Shown here: in pieces, positions 34,703-43,418 of the stretch
Layout of the letters: the number at the start of each line of letters is the position of its first letter
Position numbering within the stretch: position 1 is the stretch's first letter
Origin: Methylolobus aquaticus
Lineage (GTDB): Bacteria > Pseudomonadota > Gammaproteobacteria > Methylococcales > Methylococcaceae
Assembly (NCBI GenBank): GCA_004168015.1
Contig: SEYW01000017.1
Location: forward strand, 1 to 64,000
Length of the DNA: 64,000 nt
Reading direction: 5' to 3'
Made by a program: the position numbers and the translations under genes
Notes under the pieces: model-generated
What the model saw: only the letters and a program-made list of their open reading frames with translations
Databases searched by the model: none
What the model was told of the DNA's origin: nothing

Positions 34703-35259
34703 GCCTGCTGACCATCCATCCCGAGGAGCGGCCGGAAGAGGCCGAGTGCATACGTGAACCGGACGCCATCGCAGAAACCCTGGCGGCGATCGGCGTCACC
34801 TTCGAACGCTGGACGGCTGACCGGGACCTGCCCGCCGATGCCGACCAGGCCACGATATTGGAAGCCTACCGCGGCCCCGTCGAGCGACTCAAGGCGGCAC
34901 ACGGCTTTCAGTCGGCGGACGTCATCAGCGTGGGCTCCGATCACCCGCAGAAATCGGAATTGCGAGCCAAATTCCTCAACGAACACACCCATAGCGATTT
35001 CGAGGTCCGCTTCTTCGTCGATGGGCAGGGACTGTTCTACCTGCATCCCGACGAGCGGGTATTCGTCGTGCGCTGCGAGCGCGGCGACCTGATCAGCGTG
35101 CCGGCCCAGGTCCGTCATTGGTTCGACATGGGCGAAAGCCCGCACCTCAAGTGCATACGACTGTTCACGAGCCCCGAGGGCTGGGTCGCGGAGTTCACGG
35201 GCGATCCGATTGCCAGCCGGTTCCCGACGCTGGACGACCACCGGACCCGTTACGCATGA
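34699..35259 (+). CDS. mtnD: Acireductone dioxygenase
   Basis: 186 residues, cupin fold. Converts acireductone and O2 to the 2-oxo acid precursor of methionine (iron form) or to an off-pathway product (nickel form). Metal ligands His96, His98 and Glu102 (HTHSDFE) and His140 (VRHWFDMG) are all present. It lies between mtnB and mtnC, overlapping each by four bases. Metal identity cannot be told from sequence. Confidence 0.95.
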   Translation: MSLLTIHPEERPEEAECIREPDAIAETLAAIGVTFERWTADRDLPADADQATILEAYRGPVERLKAAHGFQSADVISVGSDHPQKSELRAKFLNEHTHSDFEVRFFVDGQGLFYLHPDERVFVVRCERGDLISVPAQVRHWFDMGESPHLKCIRLFTSPEGWVAEFTGDPIASRFPTLDDHRTRYA

Positions 35260-35927
35260 TCAAGGCAGTATTGACCGACATCGAGGGCACGACGTCGTCC
35301 ATTTCATTCGTGAAGGACGTGTTGTTTCCGTATTCCCGTGAGCACCTCGCAGAGTTCGTCAAGCTCCGGCGCGACGACACCGATGTGAGGAAGATCCTCG
35401 ATGAGGTACGCGCCCTGGAAGGCGCCGCCCTGTCGGAGCAGGAGGTGATAGGGCGACTGCGTCAGTGGATCGACGAAGACCGCAAGTCCACGCCACTCAA
35501 GACGCTGCAAGGACTGATCTGGGAACACGGCTACCAGCACGGCGACTTCCACGGCCATGTTTATGAGGACGCAGTCCGGTGTCTGCGGGGCTTCAAGGCC
35601 AGAGGGCTCCGCCTGTACGTCTACTCGTCCGGTTCCATCTACGCACAGAAGCTGTTGTTCGCGCACACGCAATTCGGGGATCTGACCCCCTTGTTTTCGG
35701 GCTACTTCGACACGCGGATCGGCGCCAAGCAGGACAGCGAGTCCTATCGCAAAATCGCCGCATCGATCGGGCTCCCGGCCGGCGAGATCCTCTTTCTGTC
35801 AGATGTCGAGGGAGAACTCGACGCGGCCCGCGCCGCCGGTTTCGGCACGCTGAAACTGGTTCGCGATGGCGGTCTGCCGGCAAGTCGGCACCCGCAAGCG
35901 GCGGATTTCGACGCCGTCTGTTGCTGA
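35256..35927 (+). CDS. mtnC: Enolase-phosphatase E1
   Basis: 223 residues of the HAD superfamily. It enolises and dephosphorylates the diketone phosphate to acireductone, linking MtnB to MtnD. HAD motif I is present as LTDIEGTTSSI (nucleophile Asp8; here Glu replaces the second Asp, as is normal for this enzyme), motif II as VYSSGS, and motif III/IV as FLSDVEGELDAA. Last gene of the operon; start overlaps the mtnD stop. The other salvage genes (mtnA, mtnP, mtnK) are not in the window. Confidence 0.95.
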   Translation: MIKAVLTDIEGTTSSISFVKDVLFPYSREHLAEFVKLRRDDTDVRKILDEVRALEGAALSEQEVIGRLRQWIDEDRKSTPLKTLQGLIWEHGYQHGDFHGHVYEDAVRCLRGFKARGLRLYVYSSGSIYAQKLLFAHTQFGDLTPLFSGYFDTRIGAKQDSESYRKIAASIGLPAGEILFLSDVEGELDAARAAGFGTLKLVRDGGLPASRHPQAADFDAVCC

Positions 35928-36091
35928 CCGCCGGCACAGCCCGCAGGGGAGCGCCGCGCTGGCGAATCGGTCGACCCGCAGCCTCTTCGGTTTCGAAATC
36001 CCTCGCGTCGGAGCATGTGTTTATGCTGGCAAATCCGTCGTTTGAAGCAGCACCGTCAAGATGGTGCCAGGCCTGTTTCCCGGCCATGAGC
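35928..36091. other. Intergenic stretch after mtnC with small stem-loops
   Basis: No gene seen. It holds stems AGCAT/ATGCT (36012-36016 and 36023-36027), GCACC/GGTGC (36050-36054 and 36063-36067) and a GGCC/GGCC pair just after. These may help end the mtnBDC transcript; no T-run follows any of them. Confidence 0.35.
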
Positions 36092-36120
36092 TTGATTTAA
36101 CCGACTTCTTTCAGCAGAAT
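36092..36120 (+). promoter_or_regulatory. Candidate promoter of the structured leader
   Basis: TTGATT (36092-36097), a 17-base spacer and CAGAAT (36115-36120), 4/6 matches each. The predicted start near 36127 coincides with the first base of the stem-loop TGGCCAG, which makes the pair more believable than either box alone. Confidence 0.42.
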
Positions 36121-36126
36121 AAGCCT

Positions 36127-36245
36127 TGGCCAGACATTGGGACGTAGTATGCGTCCCTGCCTGGCCAGTACGACAGGACGCCGAAAAAGACCCCGGCTTG
36201 AAGGCCCGGCTGAACCCATGGCGGTCAGCCTCGGGGGATTTTTTT
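36127..36245 (+). ncRNA. Candidate structured leader or small RNA
   Basis: About 119 bases running from a predicted transcription start to a T7 tract. The 5' part folds as outer stem TGGCCAG (36127-36133) with CTGGCCA (36161-36167), internal loops ACATT and TGC, and inner stem GGGACG (36139-36144) with CGTCCC (36152-36157) around a 7-base loop. The 3' part is a terminator hairpin. I compared it with c-di-GMP-I, TPP, cobalamin and SRP RNA consensus strings from memory and found no match. It could be a cis-acting attenuator of the peptidase gene at 36289 or an independent small RNA. Existence of the RNA is a prediction. Confidence 0.4.
36205..36245 (+). terminator. Intrinsic-terminator-like hairpin before the DUF882 gene
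   Basis: GGCTGA (36208-36213) pairs with TCAGCC (36225-36230), extended inward by CC/GG after a bulged A and outward by CCC (36205-36207) with downstream GGG. Seven T follow at 36239-36245. It lies 43 bases before the peptidase start, so it would separate promoter 36092 from that gene unless read through. Confidence 0.5.
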
Positions 36246-36288
36246 CAGCACCCTGCCCTAAATCGCAGACGACCATATGGGAGGGTTC

Positions 36289-36876
36289 ATGACCAATGGC
36301 CGCATTTTGCCCGCCGTTTCTCAAACCAAACAGGCTGGCGTTTCCCGACGATCATTTCTGATGCGAGCGGGCGCTGCCGCCGCCGCAACGCTGCTCGTAC
36401 CTTCCGCGGAGGCCTTCACCCGCAGCCTGAGCCGCGAACGAATCCTGAATTTCTACAATCCCAACACCGAAGAAGACCTGACGATCGCGTGCTGCATCGA
36501 TGCGGAATACGATGCTCGCATCATTCGCCGCTTCAGCTATTTCATGCGGGACCATCACTCGAACAAGGTCCACTACATCGACCCGGCGCTGATCGATTTG
36601 CTGTATGCGGTTTCCGTGCTGACCCGCAGTCACGGCACCTTCCAGGTTATTTCCGGCTACCGTGCGCCCGAAACGAACCGGATGCTCCGCCGCACGAGTC
36701 GTCGCGTCGCGGAACACAGCCTGCACATGGAGGGCAAGGCCATCGACATACGGATGTCCGATACCGACACCCGGAGCCTGAGGAAGGTCGGCCTGGCACT
36801 ACAGCGCGGCGGCGTCGGGTATTATCCGTCTGCGAATTTCGTCCACCTCGACACCGGCGACGTGCGCTCCTGGTAA
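36289..36876 (+). CDS. Tat-exported DUF882 / M15-like murein peptidase
   Basis: 195 residues. N-terminal twin-arginine signal (RRSFLM from residue 20, then an Ala-rich hydrophobic stretch). The mature part matches the DUF882 (YcbK-like, peptidase M15 fold) family: SGYRAPETN, then the zinc-site strings EHSLHMEGKAIDIR and FVHLDTGDVRSW. Members are thought to cut or bind peptidoglycan; E. coli ycbK stands next to the L,D-transpeptidase gene ycbB. Start at ATG 36289 because GGGAGG precedes it; ATG 36277 has no such site. Confidence 0.88.
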   Translation: MTNGRILPAVSQTKQAGVSRRSFLMRAGAAAAATLLVPSAEAFTRSLSRERILNFYNPNTEEDLTIACCIDAEYDARIIRRFSYFMRDHHSNKVHYIDPALIDLLYAVSVLTRSHGTFQVISGYRAPETNRMLRRTSRRVAEHSLHMEGKAIDIRMSDTDTRSLRKVGLALQRGGVGYYPSANFVHLDTGDVRSW

Positions 36877-36892
36877 ACATCGGCCCGGACTG

Positions 36893-36916
36893 CTGCGACG
36901 GCGCAGCGCGTCGCAG
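36893..36916 (+). terminator. Hairpin after the DUF882 gene
   Basis: CTGCGACG (36893-36900) and CGTCGCAG (36909-36916), perfect 8-bp stem with an 8-base loop, 16 bases behind the stop codon. No T-run follows. Confidence 0.42.
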
Positions 36917-37115
36917 GAAGAGCGCCGGGCGCGCCGCTTCATGGGTCGTGTGTGCTTCGCCCCCGGACGGCGGAACGCGACAGGCCGGCGTAGATTCAAC
37001 CGGACCGACCCCAGGGCAAACTCGGGTTCAGCGCCACACGTCGCGCTGACCATGCTGCGGCCTCTGGTCGGCGTGGCGCGCTCGCCATCATCGACCGGAC
37101 GGCTTCTACGAAGCG

Positions 37116-38357
37116 TTAGAGCGCCGCGGTTATCAGCGGCACATACATCTCATCGGCACTCAGACCGCCGTGGAATCCGATATGAGAATACCGGGTCTCG
37201 CCCGGAAGCCAGTCCTTGATGACGCAGTTGTCCTTCATCAACAGCGTGTAGTCGCCGACCCGATCTCGCAGCTGGGAATGCTCCGGCCCCCTGCCAAAAT
37301 ACCCCTCGCTCAGCAACTGCGTCCGTGACAACACTGCCGCACGGTCCCCAAGTTGCTCCTTCACATAGGCCTCGAACTGCGAGGTCCGTTCCGGTTTAAC
37401 GTAGCAATACGCCACCCGTCGCTCACCGCATAACGGCAAGATCAAGGTTTCCGCGAGTGCCGGATGATCCGACAGCTCGATGCTGCGGCTTTCGTTGCAG
37501 TCGAGCATCCCGTGGTCAGCCGTTAGAGCGACCCAGGTGTCACTGCCCGCCAAGCGGCGACAAAAACAAGCGAAACGCTCATCCAACTGCGCCAGGTGTG
37601 CGGCGCTCTCGACGCTGGCGGCGCCGGTTTCGTGGCCCAGCGAGTCGAGTTCGGGCCAATAGGCATAGATGAACTTCGGACGGTCATCCTGTTCCCGCAC
37701 GGCCATGGCCACGGTCAGGAAAAACTCGTCCAGAGAATCATAGGTGCGCAGATCGGCCGGCCCGAGATGCGACAGGTTGTAATCGGAATGGGCGATCCGT
37801 CGCGGCGTTACGACGATGCTTCGACGACGTATCCCGGCAAAGAAGGGACGGCTGTCGAAAATCATCTTCGGTTCGATGCCGCTCCGGCTGAAAGTGGCTC
37901 CGCCACACCGTGGCCTCGCCGGAAGGATCGAATACACGCCGGCGAGCTCGCGTAGGTACATGAACCAGCCCGTCAGGCCATGCTGCTGTGGCGCCTCACC
38001 CGTCAGGAAGGTCGTGATCGCGGCCGCCGTGGTGGAGGGAAACACCGAGGTGAGCCGCCTCAGGCGACGGGAATGCATTTCGCCTCCCGGGGCGGCGCGC
38101 TGCAGGAACGCATCCCCCATGCCGTCGAAGACCATCAACAGGACAGTGCGGTGCCTTGCGATGTCGGCCGGGTCGAGTTCTGCCAAGCCTGGATAGAACA
38201 CCGACGGATCCGCGCCCCCACAGGCGGCTCGCAGCGAACTCATCAGATTCACGATGCTGCCGCCGCCGTAGTCGGGCAAGACCCAGCCGCTCGGGCCAGC
38301 GCTCCTGGCCGGTGCAATGGATAGGGTTGGGACGCGTTTGGTCGGGAAAGCAGCCAT
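37116..38357 (-). CDS. Alkaline phosphatase superfamily protein (type I phosphodiesterase/nucleotide pyrophosphatase-like)
   Basis: 413 residues. The metal-binding plan of the superfamily is complete: MVFDGMGD (Asp), the nucleophile Thr in FPSTTAAAITTFLTG, YWPELDSLGHETG (Asp and His), LTADHGM (Asp-His) and a final His in IGFHGGLS. No signal peptide or membrane anchor is seen, so it appears cytosolic, unlike many exported relatives. Substrate unknown; phosphodiester or phosphonate hydrolysis is the family expectation. It shares its direction with the membrane protein upstream (245-base gap). Confidence 0.82.
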   Translation of the reverse strand: MAAFPTKRVPTLSIAPARSAGPSGWVLPDYGGGSIVNLMSSLRAACGGADPSVFYPGLAELDPADIARHRTVLLMVFDGMGDAFLQRAAPGGEMHSRRLRRLTSVFPSTTAAAITTFLTGEAPQQHGLTGWFMYLRELAGVYSILPARPRCGGATFSRSGIEPKMIFDSRPFFAGIRRRSIVVTPRRIAHSDYNLSHLGPADLRTYDSLDEFFLTVAMAVREQDDRPKFIYAYWPELDSLGHETGAASVESAAHLAQLDERFACFCRRLAGSDTWVALTADHGMLDCNESRSIELSDHPALAETLILPLCGERRVAYCYVKPERTSQFEAYVKEQLGDRAAVLSRTQLLSEGYFGRGPEHSQLRDRVGDYTLLMKDNCVIKDWLPGETRYSHIGFHGGLSADEMYVPLITAAL

Positions 38358-38602
38358 GGCGTTCTATCCGGGAAATCCGAACGGCAGGAGTCGAACGTCG
38401 CTCCGTGCGGCGGTGCGGACGTACCGAACCCATACCCTCGAGAGCGTTTCAGGGCAGCCGCTGAACGGGCGCAACGATGCACCGCACCCTTGCCTCAGGG
38501 CGCCAACGAGTGCGGTGAAGGGCCCGCCCACGGCTGTCCCTGCAGCGGACCGTATCGACTGCAACGGAACCCGGGTCGTAGGCTGGCCAAAGGCTGAAAA
38601 TA

Positions 38603-40225
38603 TCAACGACCGGCACACAGCAGTTCCATCGGGACAGCAGCGATTGAAAAAGTGCGGGACGTCCAGGCACCGATGTCCAGCCACGTCGCAGTGACATCGC
38701 GGAAACGGGCATGGGATTTCTGCGGTTCCAGCAACACTACGGCACCGACCGCATGCCGCTGTTCGGCTGTGAGGCGGCCGAGCGTCAGGCCTTGAAAATA
38801 GTGCCCTCCCAGCACGGCCGGATCCAGAAACGCGCGCTTCTGTTCTTGCGCTGCGAAGCCAGTCGACGGAATGTCGGCATTATCGCCCCCGATCGACGCC
38901 AGATAGACCAAACCGGTCTCCGGGTCCCGTCTCAAATGGGTCCGGAGCGAGATGGCCTCTTCATAATGCGCACGGGGGTTGGCGACCAATATGACCGGGC
39001 GTTGAATGCCGGCGCAGTGGCGGGCGGCAGCCAGCAACTCGCCCAGCGCGACTCCGTCTCTGCCGTACTCGTCGAGATGCTCGCGAGTCCAGCGCAACCG
39101 CCCGTTAAGCGGTTGGATCAGCAGAACGATGCCGACCACGTAGAGCAGGACGTGAGCAGGTCGCAACGACTCGACCGCCAGAACAGCGATAAACGCAGCC
39201 AGCATCACGACCGGGTTCCAGTAGTGATCAGCCCAACCCGATTTCGCATACAGCAACACCTGGGGAATGGCTCCGATCAGAAACACGGCCCAGCCGAGCC
39301 AGAGGCCATTCACTGGCACGGGAACCCGATGACGGCGAGGCCAGAATCCGACACCGAACGCGAAGACACTCGCAGCGGCCGGGACCCAGAGCTGGCCGAT
39401 CCGGGCGAGCGCGAGGGCGGCCGGCAGTATGCTGGCCAGTCGGAATGTCTCAGCGTCGACGCCCGCGTACCCCGTCCCACGGCTCCCCACGAGCCATAGC
39501 AACCCGGTCAATTCGGCGCTCGCTACGATGCCAAGTACCGCGAAAACCGGCAAGGAGTCGCGCAGAGCCGCCGGCACCGAGCGCCCAAGGAGCCGGCACG
39601 AAAGCCAGACGCGCATCGCTGCGAGCGCGGGAAGGAACAGGATCATGCCTTCCTTGGCGAGGGAAGCCAGCACGGCGGCGGCGATGCCGAACACATCGGG
39701 CCAACGGCCCGGCCCGGGCTCCCGGGCTGCCCACGCAAACAGGCACAGAGCCAGGGCGGCCAGGGCTGTGGCCTCGGTCTCGGGTGTCCCGAGCCGCCAC
39801 CAGACCGTCGACGGCGGGCCGAACACGGTGAGCGCCGCGAAGGTCAGCGAGGAAATCGACGAAAAACCCAAGAGCAGCCCGAAAACCGTCAGCAAGCCGC
39901 TGGTCATCGTCGCCAGGCCGAGGTTGTAGGCGACCCAGGCCGGCCAGTACAACCCCAGCCATTCCACCCGCACGACCCTGCTCGCATAATACAGCGGCCG
40001 GAAGCGTCGTTCGGCGAGATCCGTACGAAACCACTCGCCCAACACCTGGCCCACATTGCCGTCGCGTGCGGACAACTGACCATGGATGTCGATCAGGCGG
40101 TGATCGTCGATCAAGTGGAAACCGGAAAGGAACACGTCGAGTTTCCAAAACAGCGCGCCCCAGATTAGGGCCCACAGCACGAAGGGCCATGCCAAACCGC
40201 CGAGTGTGACCCCTGCGCCCGTCAT
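38603..40225 (-). CDS. Polytopic membrane protein, possibly GT-C type glycosyltransferase
   Basis: 540 residues with about ten hydrophobic segments between residues 8 and 400, followed by a soluble C-terminal domain of about 140 residues. An acidic-His motif HLIDDHRLID in the first external loop resembles the loop-1 region of GT-C glycosyltransferases that use lipid-phosphate sugars, but the pattern is not strong enough to assign a family. The start is set at ATG 40225; the frame remains open to 40387 with non-membrane sequence. The ETEATALAALALCLFAWAA segment is typical of dolichyl-phosphate-mannose type proteins. Function unproven. Confidence 0.65.
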   Translation of the reverse strand: MTGAGVTLGGLAWPFVLWALIWGALFWKLDVFLSGFHLIDDHRLIDIHGQLSARDGNVGQVLGEWFRTDLAERRFRPLYYASRVVRVEWLGLYWPAWVAYNLGLATMTSGLLTVFGLLLGFSSISSLTFAALTVFGPPSTVWWRLGTPETEATALAALALCLFAWAAREPGPGRWPDVFGIAAAVLASLAKEGMILFLPALAAMRVWLSCRLLGRSVPAALRDSLPVFAVLGIVASAELTGLLWLVGSRGTGYAGVDAETFRLASILPAALALARIGQLWVPAAASVFAFGVGFWPRRHRVPVPVNGLWLGWAVFLIGAIPQVLLYAKSGWADHYWNPVVMLAAFIAVLAVESLRPAHVLLYVVGIVLLIQPLNGRLRWTREHLDEYGRDGVALGELLAAARHCAGIQRPVILVANPRAHYEEAISLRTHLRRDPETGLVYLASIGGDNADIPSTGFAAQEQKRAFLDPAVLGGHYFQGLTLGRLTAEQRHAVGAVVLLEPQKSHARFRDVTATWLDIGAWTSRTFSIAAVPMELLCAGR

Positions 40226-40676
40226 CGGCGAAGACCCGCGCCCATCATCCGGGAGAACCCGCTCTTCCGCACGGTGTTGGGAATCGCGAGGTGCGACCTG
40301 ATGGCACTGCTTCATGCGACGCCCGTGCTGGTCCAGAGCACAGACCCAACGAAACTCAAGTGCAGCAGGCGCATCACAGCGGGCCACCCCAGACCCGGCC
40401 TGGTCGCACTACATGGCGCTCTGTGGAGTCATGGCGTCGATCGGGGGTTTGCATCACACCGCCAGGGGCCTCGAAGTTGCGATGCGGCACGGGACGCGCC
40501 ACGGGTCGGACGAAAAGCTGCGCGCAGTGTATGCTCAATGGGGGATGGTCTCAATCCTTGGGCTCCAGCCCGCGCCGGCCGAGGTGCCCTGCGAACTGCC
40601 GCGGCGCACCTCGGATCGGGCCGGCTGCCGCACCCTAGCGGCGACACCACCATCGTACCGTTTTCCCGACGTAGTC
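40226..40676. other. Divergent intergenic region
   Basis: 451 bases between the membrane protein and the methyltransferase. The methyltransferase frame is open from 40314, and the segment ahead of ATG 40677 (for example MVSILGLQPAP from about 40545) might be translated, but it does not resemble the family. No RNA motif or clear promoter seen. Confidence 0.35.
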
Positions 40677-41522
40677 ATGACCCAGCGACGCTTCCTGCGC
40701 CCCCTGCCCTACTTCGCTGAACTCGAGCGGCTGCTGGAGGCGGAAGAGCCCGCCATCCGATCAGCCTTCGGACGCCATGTACATTGGGGGTATTGGCCCG
40801 ATCCGGCACGCGCGGGTACCGGCGCCGGCGAATTCGAGCGCGCGGCCGATGCACTGAGCCTCGAATTGTGCCGGCTGGCGGAGCTTGATGACGGCCAGCG
40901 CATTCTGGATGCGGGCTGTGGTTTTGGCGGCACCCTGCGGCTGATCGGCGAGCGTCACCGCGACATGCGACTCACCGGGCTCAACATCGACCGGCAGCAA
41001 CTGTGGCGCGCCAGCGACAACCAAAGGGATAACGTTGCGCGCATTCCTTTCGTCCAGGGCGACGCGTGTCAGCTGCCCTACTCGGACGCGTGCTTCGACC
41101 GGATTCTCGCGGTTGAATGCATCTTTCATTTCCCTGACCGTCGTGCCTTCTTCCAGGAAGCTTTTCGCACCCTCGCTCCCGGCGGCCGACTGGCCTTGTC
41201 GGACTTCGTCCCGTCCACCCTGCTGCGTCCGGCAACCGCGCTGATCTCGCTCCGCCCCGCTTCGATGGGTTTCTACGGCGACTGTGACTTCACCTACACG
41301 CTGGAGGATTATCGACGTCTGGCCGACGGTATCGGTTTCCGCGTCGGAGTCGAAAAGGACATCACGGTCAACACGCTGCCCACCTATCGCTTCCTGCATA
41401 CGTTAGCTGGAGTGATCCGGGCGCGCCGGCTCTCGGCAGTGGCGGAAACGCTGTTCGCCGAGGCAGCCAGCCGGACCGGGCTACTGCGCTATCAGCTATT
41501 GGTCTTCGAGAAGCCGGGCTGA
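40677..41522 (+). CDS. SAM-dependent methyltransferase
   Basis: 281 residues. Class I methyltransferase: motif I LDAGCGFGGTL (about 79-89), acidic end of strand 2 LTGLNIDR, motif with QGDACQLPYSDACFDRILAVECIFHFPD (motif II/III) and LAPGGRLALSDF. This layout is that of small-molecule C- or O-methyltransferases such as sterol/ubiquinone-like enzymes; the N-terminal VHWGYWPDP resembles natural-product methyltransferases. Substrate unknown. Its 3' end overlaps the facing L,D-transpeptidase gene by 31 bases. Confidence 0.8.
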   Translation: MTQRRFLRPLPYFAELERLLEAEEPAIRSAFGRHVHWGYWPDPARAGTGAGEFERAADALSLELCRLAELDDGQRILDAGCGFGGTLRLIGERHRDMRLTGLNIDRQQLWRASDNQRDNVARIPFVQGDACQLPYSDACFDRILAVECIFHFPDRRAFFQEAFRTLAPGGRLALSDFVPSTLLRPATALISLRPASMGFYGDCDFTYTLEDYRRLADGIGFRVGVEKDITVNTLPTYRFLHTLAGVIRARRLSAVAETLFAEAASRTGLLRYQLLVFEKPG

Positions 41523-43288
41523 CCGACACTATGCGCAGGGCCGGTGGGCACCGGGGAAAAACCTTCCTCCAGTCGCGCCCGCAAGGTGGCATCGTGTCCG
41601 TACAGGTCCGGATAAAATATCAGGGCACCGCTCTCGTCGGCCCAGACCGTGGAATAGAAAATGGTCACCGGCAGCGACGGCGACAGCGTCACCGTCCGGG
41701 GTTTGTCGCCGTGCATCGCCTGCACGATCCGCTCCCGGTTCCAGGCGGCGTCATTCCGCAGCACCCATTCCGCGAGCGCGACCGGGTCTGCCACCCTTAT
41801 ACAGCCGTGGCTGAAGTCGCGGCGTGTTCGAGTGAACAAGCCCGGGTTCGGCGTGCTGTGCAAATACACCGAATCGTCGTTTGGAAACGCAAATTTGACC
41901 AAGCCGAGCGCGTTCCTGGGTCCCGGCTTCTGGCGCAATTTCAGCGTCCCGCTGGACACACGCTGTAGATTCTGTCGCGTCGGCGCGTACACGGCCGCGT
42001 TGCCGCCATACCCTGATACGATTTCGATGTTGTGACGGCTCAGATAACCTGGGTTGCGCATCGCCCCCGGTAGCATCTCTTTCGTCGCGATCTTGTAGGG
42101 CAGATTCCAGTGGGGACGGAACACCAGATAGGTCATCTCCGCCGCGAACAGCGGGGTCTGCCGACCATCGATCGCCTGCCCGACAATCACCTTCATTGCG
42201 AAATCGGGCGACCGGCTGCCAGAACCGTCCGCGAATCCGAACAACTGGAAGGCCGGAACATTGACGAGCAGATGGCGCCCCGCCGGCTGCACCGGCAGCC
42301 AGCGCTGGCGCTCCATGGCCAGCCGGATCTGCAGGATCCGGTCAGCGTCGGTCACTTGCAGCCGCTCGACAGTCCCACGGCCGACGACACCGTCGGGTTC
42401 GAGGCCGTGGCGTACCTGGAAACGCTTGACGGCCTCGACCAGCGCCGGGTCGTAGAGATCACGGTTCTCGGGCGCCGCAGGCTCAGCGGGAGCCTCGCCG
42501 GATGCCGTCAGGACAGCCCGCAGCTTCGGCACCTCGGCGTTGCGATCACCCGGGGTCAGCTTGGAAGGCAAGGTCAGCCGCGGATCGACGGTGCTCTGGG
42601 GCGCCGTCCGCAGCGCCCGCAGCCCTGCCTTGAGTTGGCCATACAGCACGGATCGGGGCTCCAGCGACTGGAAAATGGCGGCGGGCTCGGCCCCAGCGGC
42701 AAGTTGCTGGAGCGCAGCGAGGACCTCAACCGAGGTGTCAGGACCGGGGTCCAACCTGAAGCCGACCGCCCCGGGCGACACGCGACCGCGGTGCAGGCTG
42801 TTCGCATAGCGCATCACCGCGATCGTCAGCGCGGTGTCGAACAGCGCCCGCTCCGCGGGATCGGCCGTCTCGGCCACTCTAGGCAACCATTGCGCCAGTA
42901 GGCCGGCATCGTAGTCCGCAGGATTCAGACCCTGCGCCTCGGCATCGGCAAGGCTGGCCACAATGGCCGGCACCTGGGGCGCCGTCTGGTCCCGTATCCA
43001 GACCGGCCGGTCGCCGCGAGACCGGTAGAAAGCATCCAGGACTTCACGGACATCTGCGATGACCGACCACTTGAGTCGCGGATGCTCGCGTGAGTCGAGC
43101 ACATGACGTATCGCTACGGCATCGGGATGAATCAGCGGGGCTTCCATCGGCGCTGTGTCCGGTGGCGCTGCTGCCGGTGGCTCCACCTGCCCGTGGACAT
43201 AGGCCGATGACAGGGTCAGCAGCAGGAGCAAGCTGCGGCCCGGGCCGATGGAGGGATGTCTGATCGTCGGCGCGGGATCCGGGGTCAT
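41492..43288 (-). CDS. L,D-transpeptidase, YcbB/LdtD type
   Basis: 598 residues. Exported by a signal peptide (hydrophobic SLLLLLTLSSAYVHG at about 20-34). It carries an N-terminal region of the YcbB kind, a peptidoglycan-binding motif (DLYDPALVEAVKRFQVRHGLEPDGVVGRGT) and the YkuD catalytic domain with SHGCIRV, catalytic Cys496. It should form 3-3 cross-links in peptidoglycan or attach proteins to it. ATG 43288 is preferred; the frame is open to 43360 without signal-like sequence. Overlaps the methyltransferase gene tail to tail. Confidence 0.9.
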   Translation of the reverse strand: MTPDPAPTIRHPSIGPGRSLLLLLTLSSAYVHGQVEPPAAAPPDTAPMEAPLIHPDAVAIRHVLDSREHPRLKWSVIADVREVLDAFYRSRGDRPVWIRDQTAPQVPAIVASLADAEAQGLNPADYDAGLLAQWLPRVAETADPAERALFDTALTIAVMRYANSLHRGRVSPGAVGFRLDPGPDTSVEVLAALQQLAAGAEPAAIFQSLEPRSVLYGQLKAGLRALRTAPQSTVDPRLTLPSKLTPGDRNAEVPKLRAVLTASGEAPAEPAAPENRDLYDPALVEAVKRFQVRHGLEPDGVVGRGTVERLQVTDADRILQIRLAMERQRWLPVQPAGRHLLVNVPAFQLFGFADGSGSRSPDFAMKVIVGQAIDGRQTPLFAAEMTYLVFRPHWNLPYKIATKEMLPGAMRNPGYLSRHNIEIVSGYGGNAAVYAPTRQNLQRVSSGTLKLRQKPGPRNALGLVKFAFPNDDSVYLHSTPNPGLFTRTRRDFSHGCIRVADPVALAEWVLRNDAAWNRERIVQAMHGDKPRTVTLSPSLPVTIFYSTVWADESGALIFYPDLYGHDATLRARLEEGFSPVPTGPAHSVGQPGFSKTNS

Positions 43289-43388
43289 AGCGCTAAATGA
43301 GGAGGTCGATTTCCGCCAATTATACCGGGTCCGCAAATCGCCGATCGGGACGGCGGGCATGCACCCAAAAAGGGCGGTTTCAGAGCGC

Positions 43389-43418
43389 TTTACTTGGGAT
43401 TCTATCTAGGACTAAAAT
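43389..43418 (+). promoter_or_regulatory. Promoter of the suf operon
   Basis: TTTACT (43389-43394), 18-base spacer and TAAAAT (43413-43418). Start of transcription near 43425, about 22 bases before the regulator gene. The -10 box lies inside the palindromic operator, so binding there should block RNA polymerase. Confidence 0.55.

Noticed and set aside
36100..36245. c-di-GMP-I or other known riboswitch
   Set aside because: The characteristic ACGCAAAGCC-type strings of the c-di-GMP-I class and the TPP and cobalamin boxes are absent.
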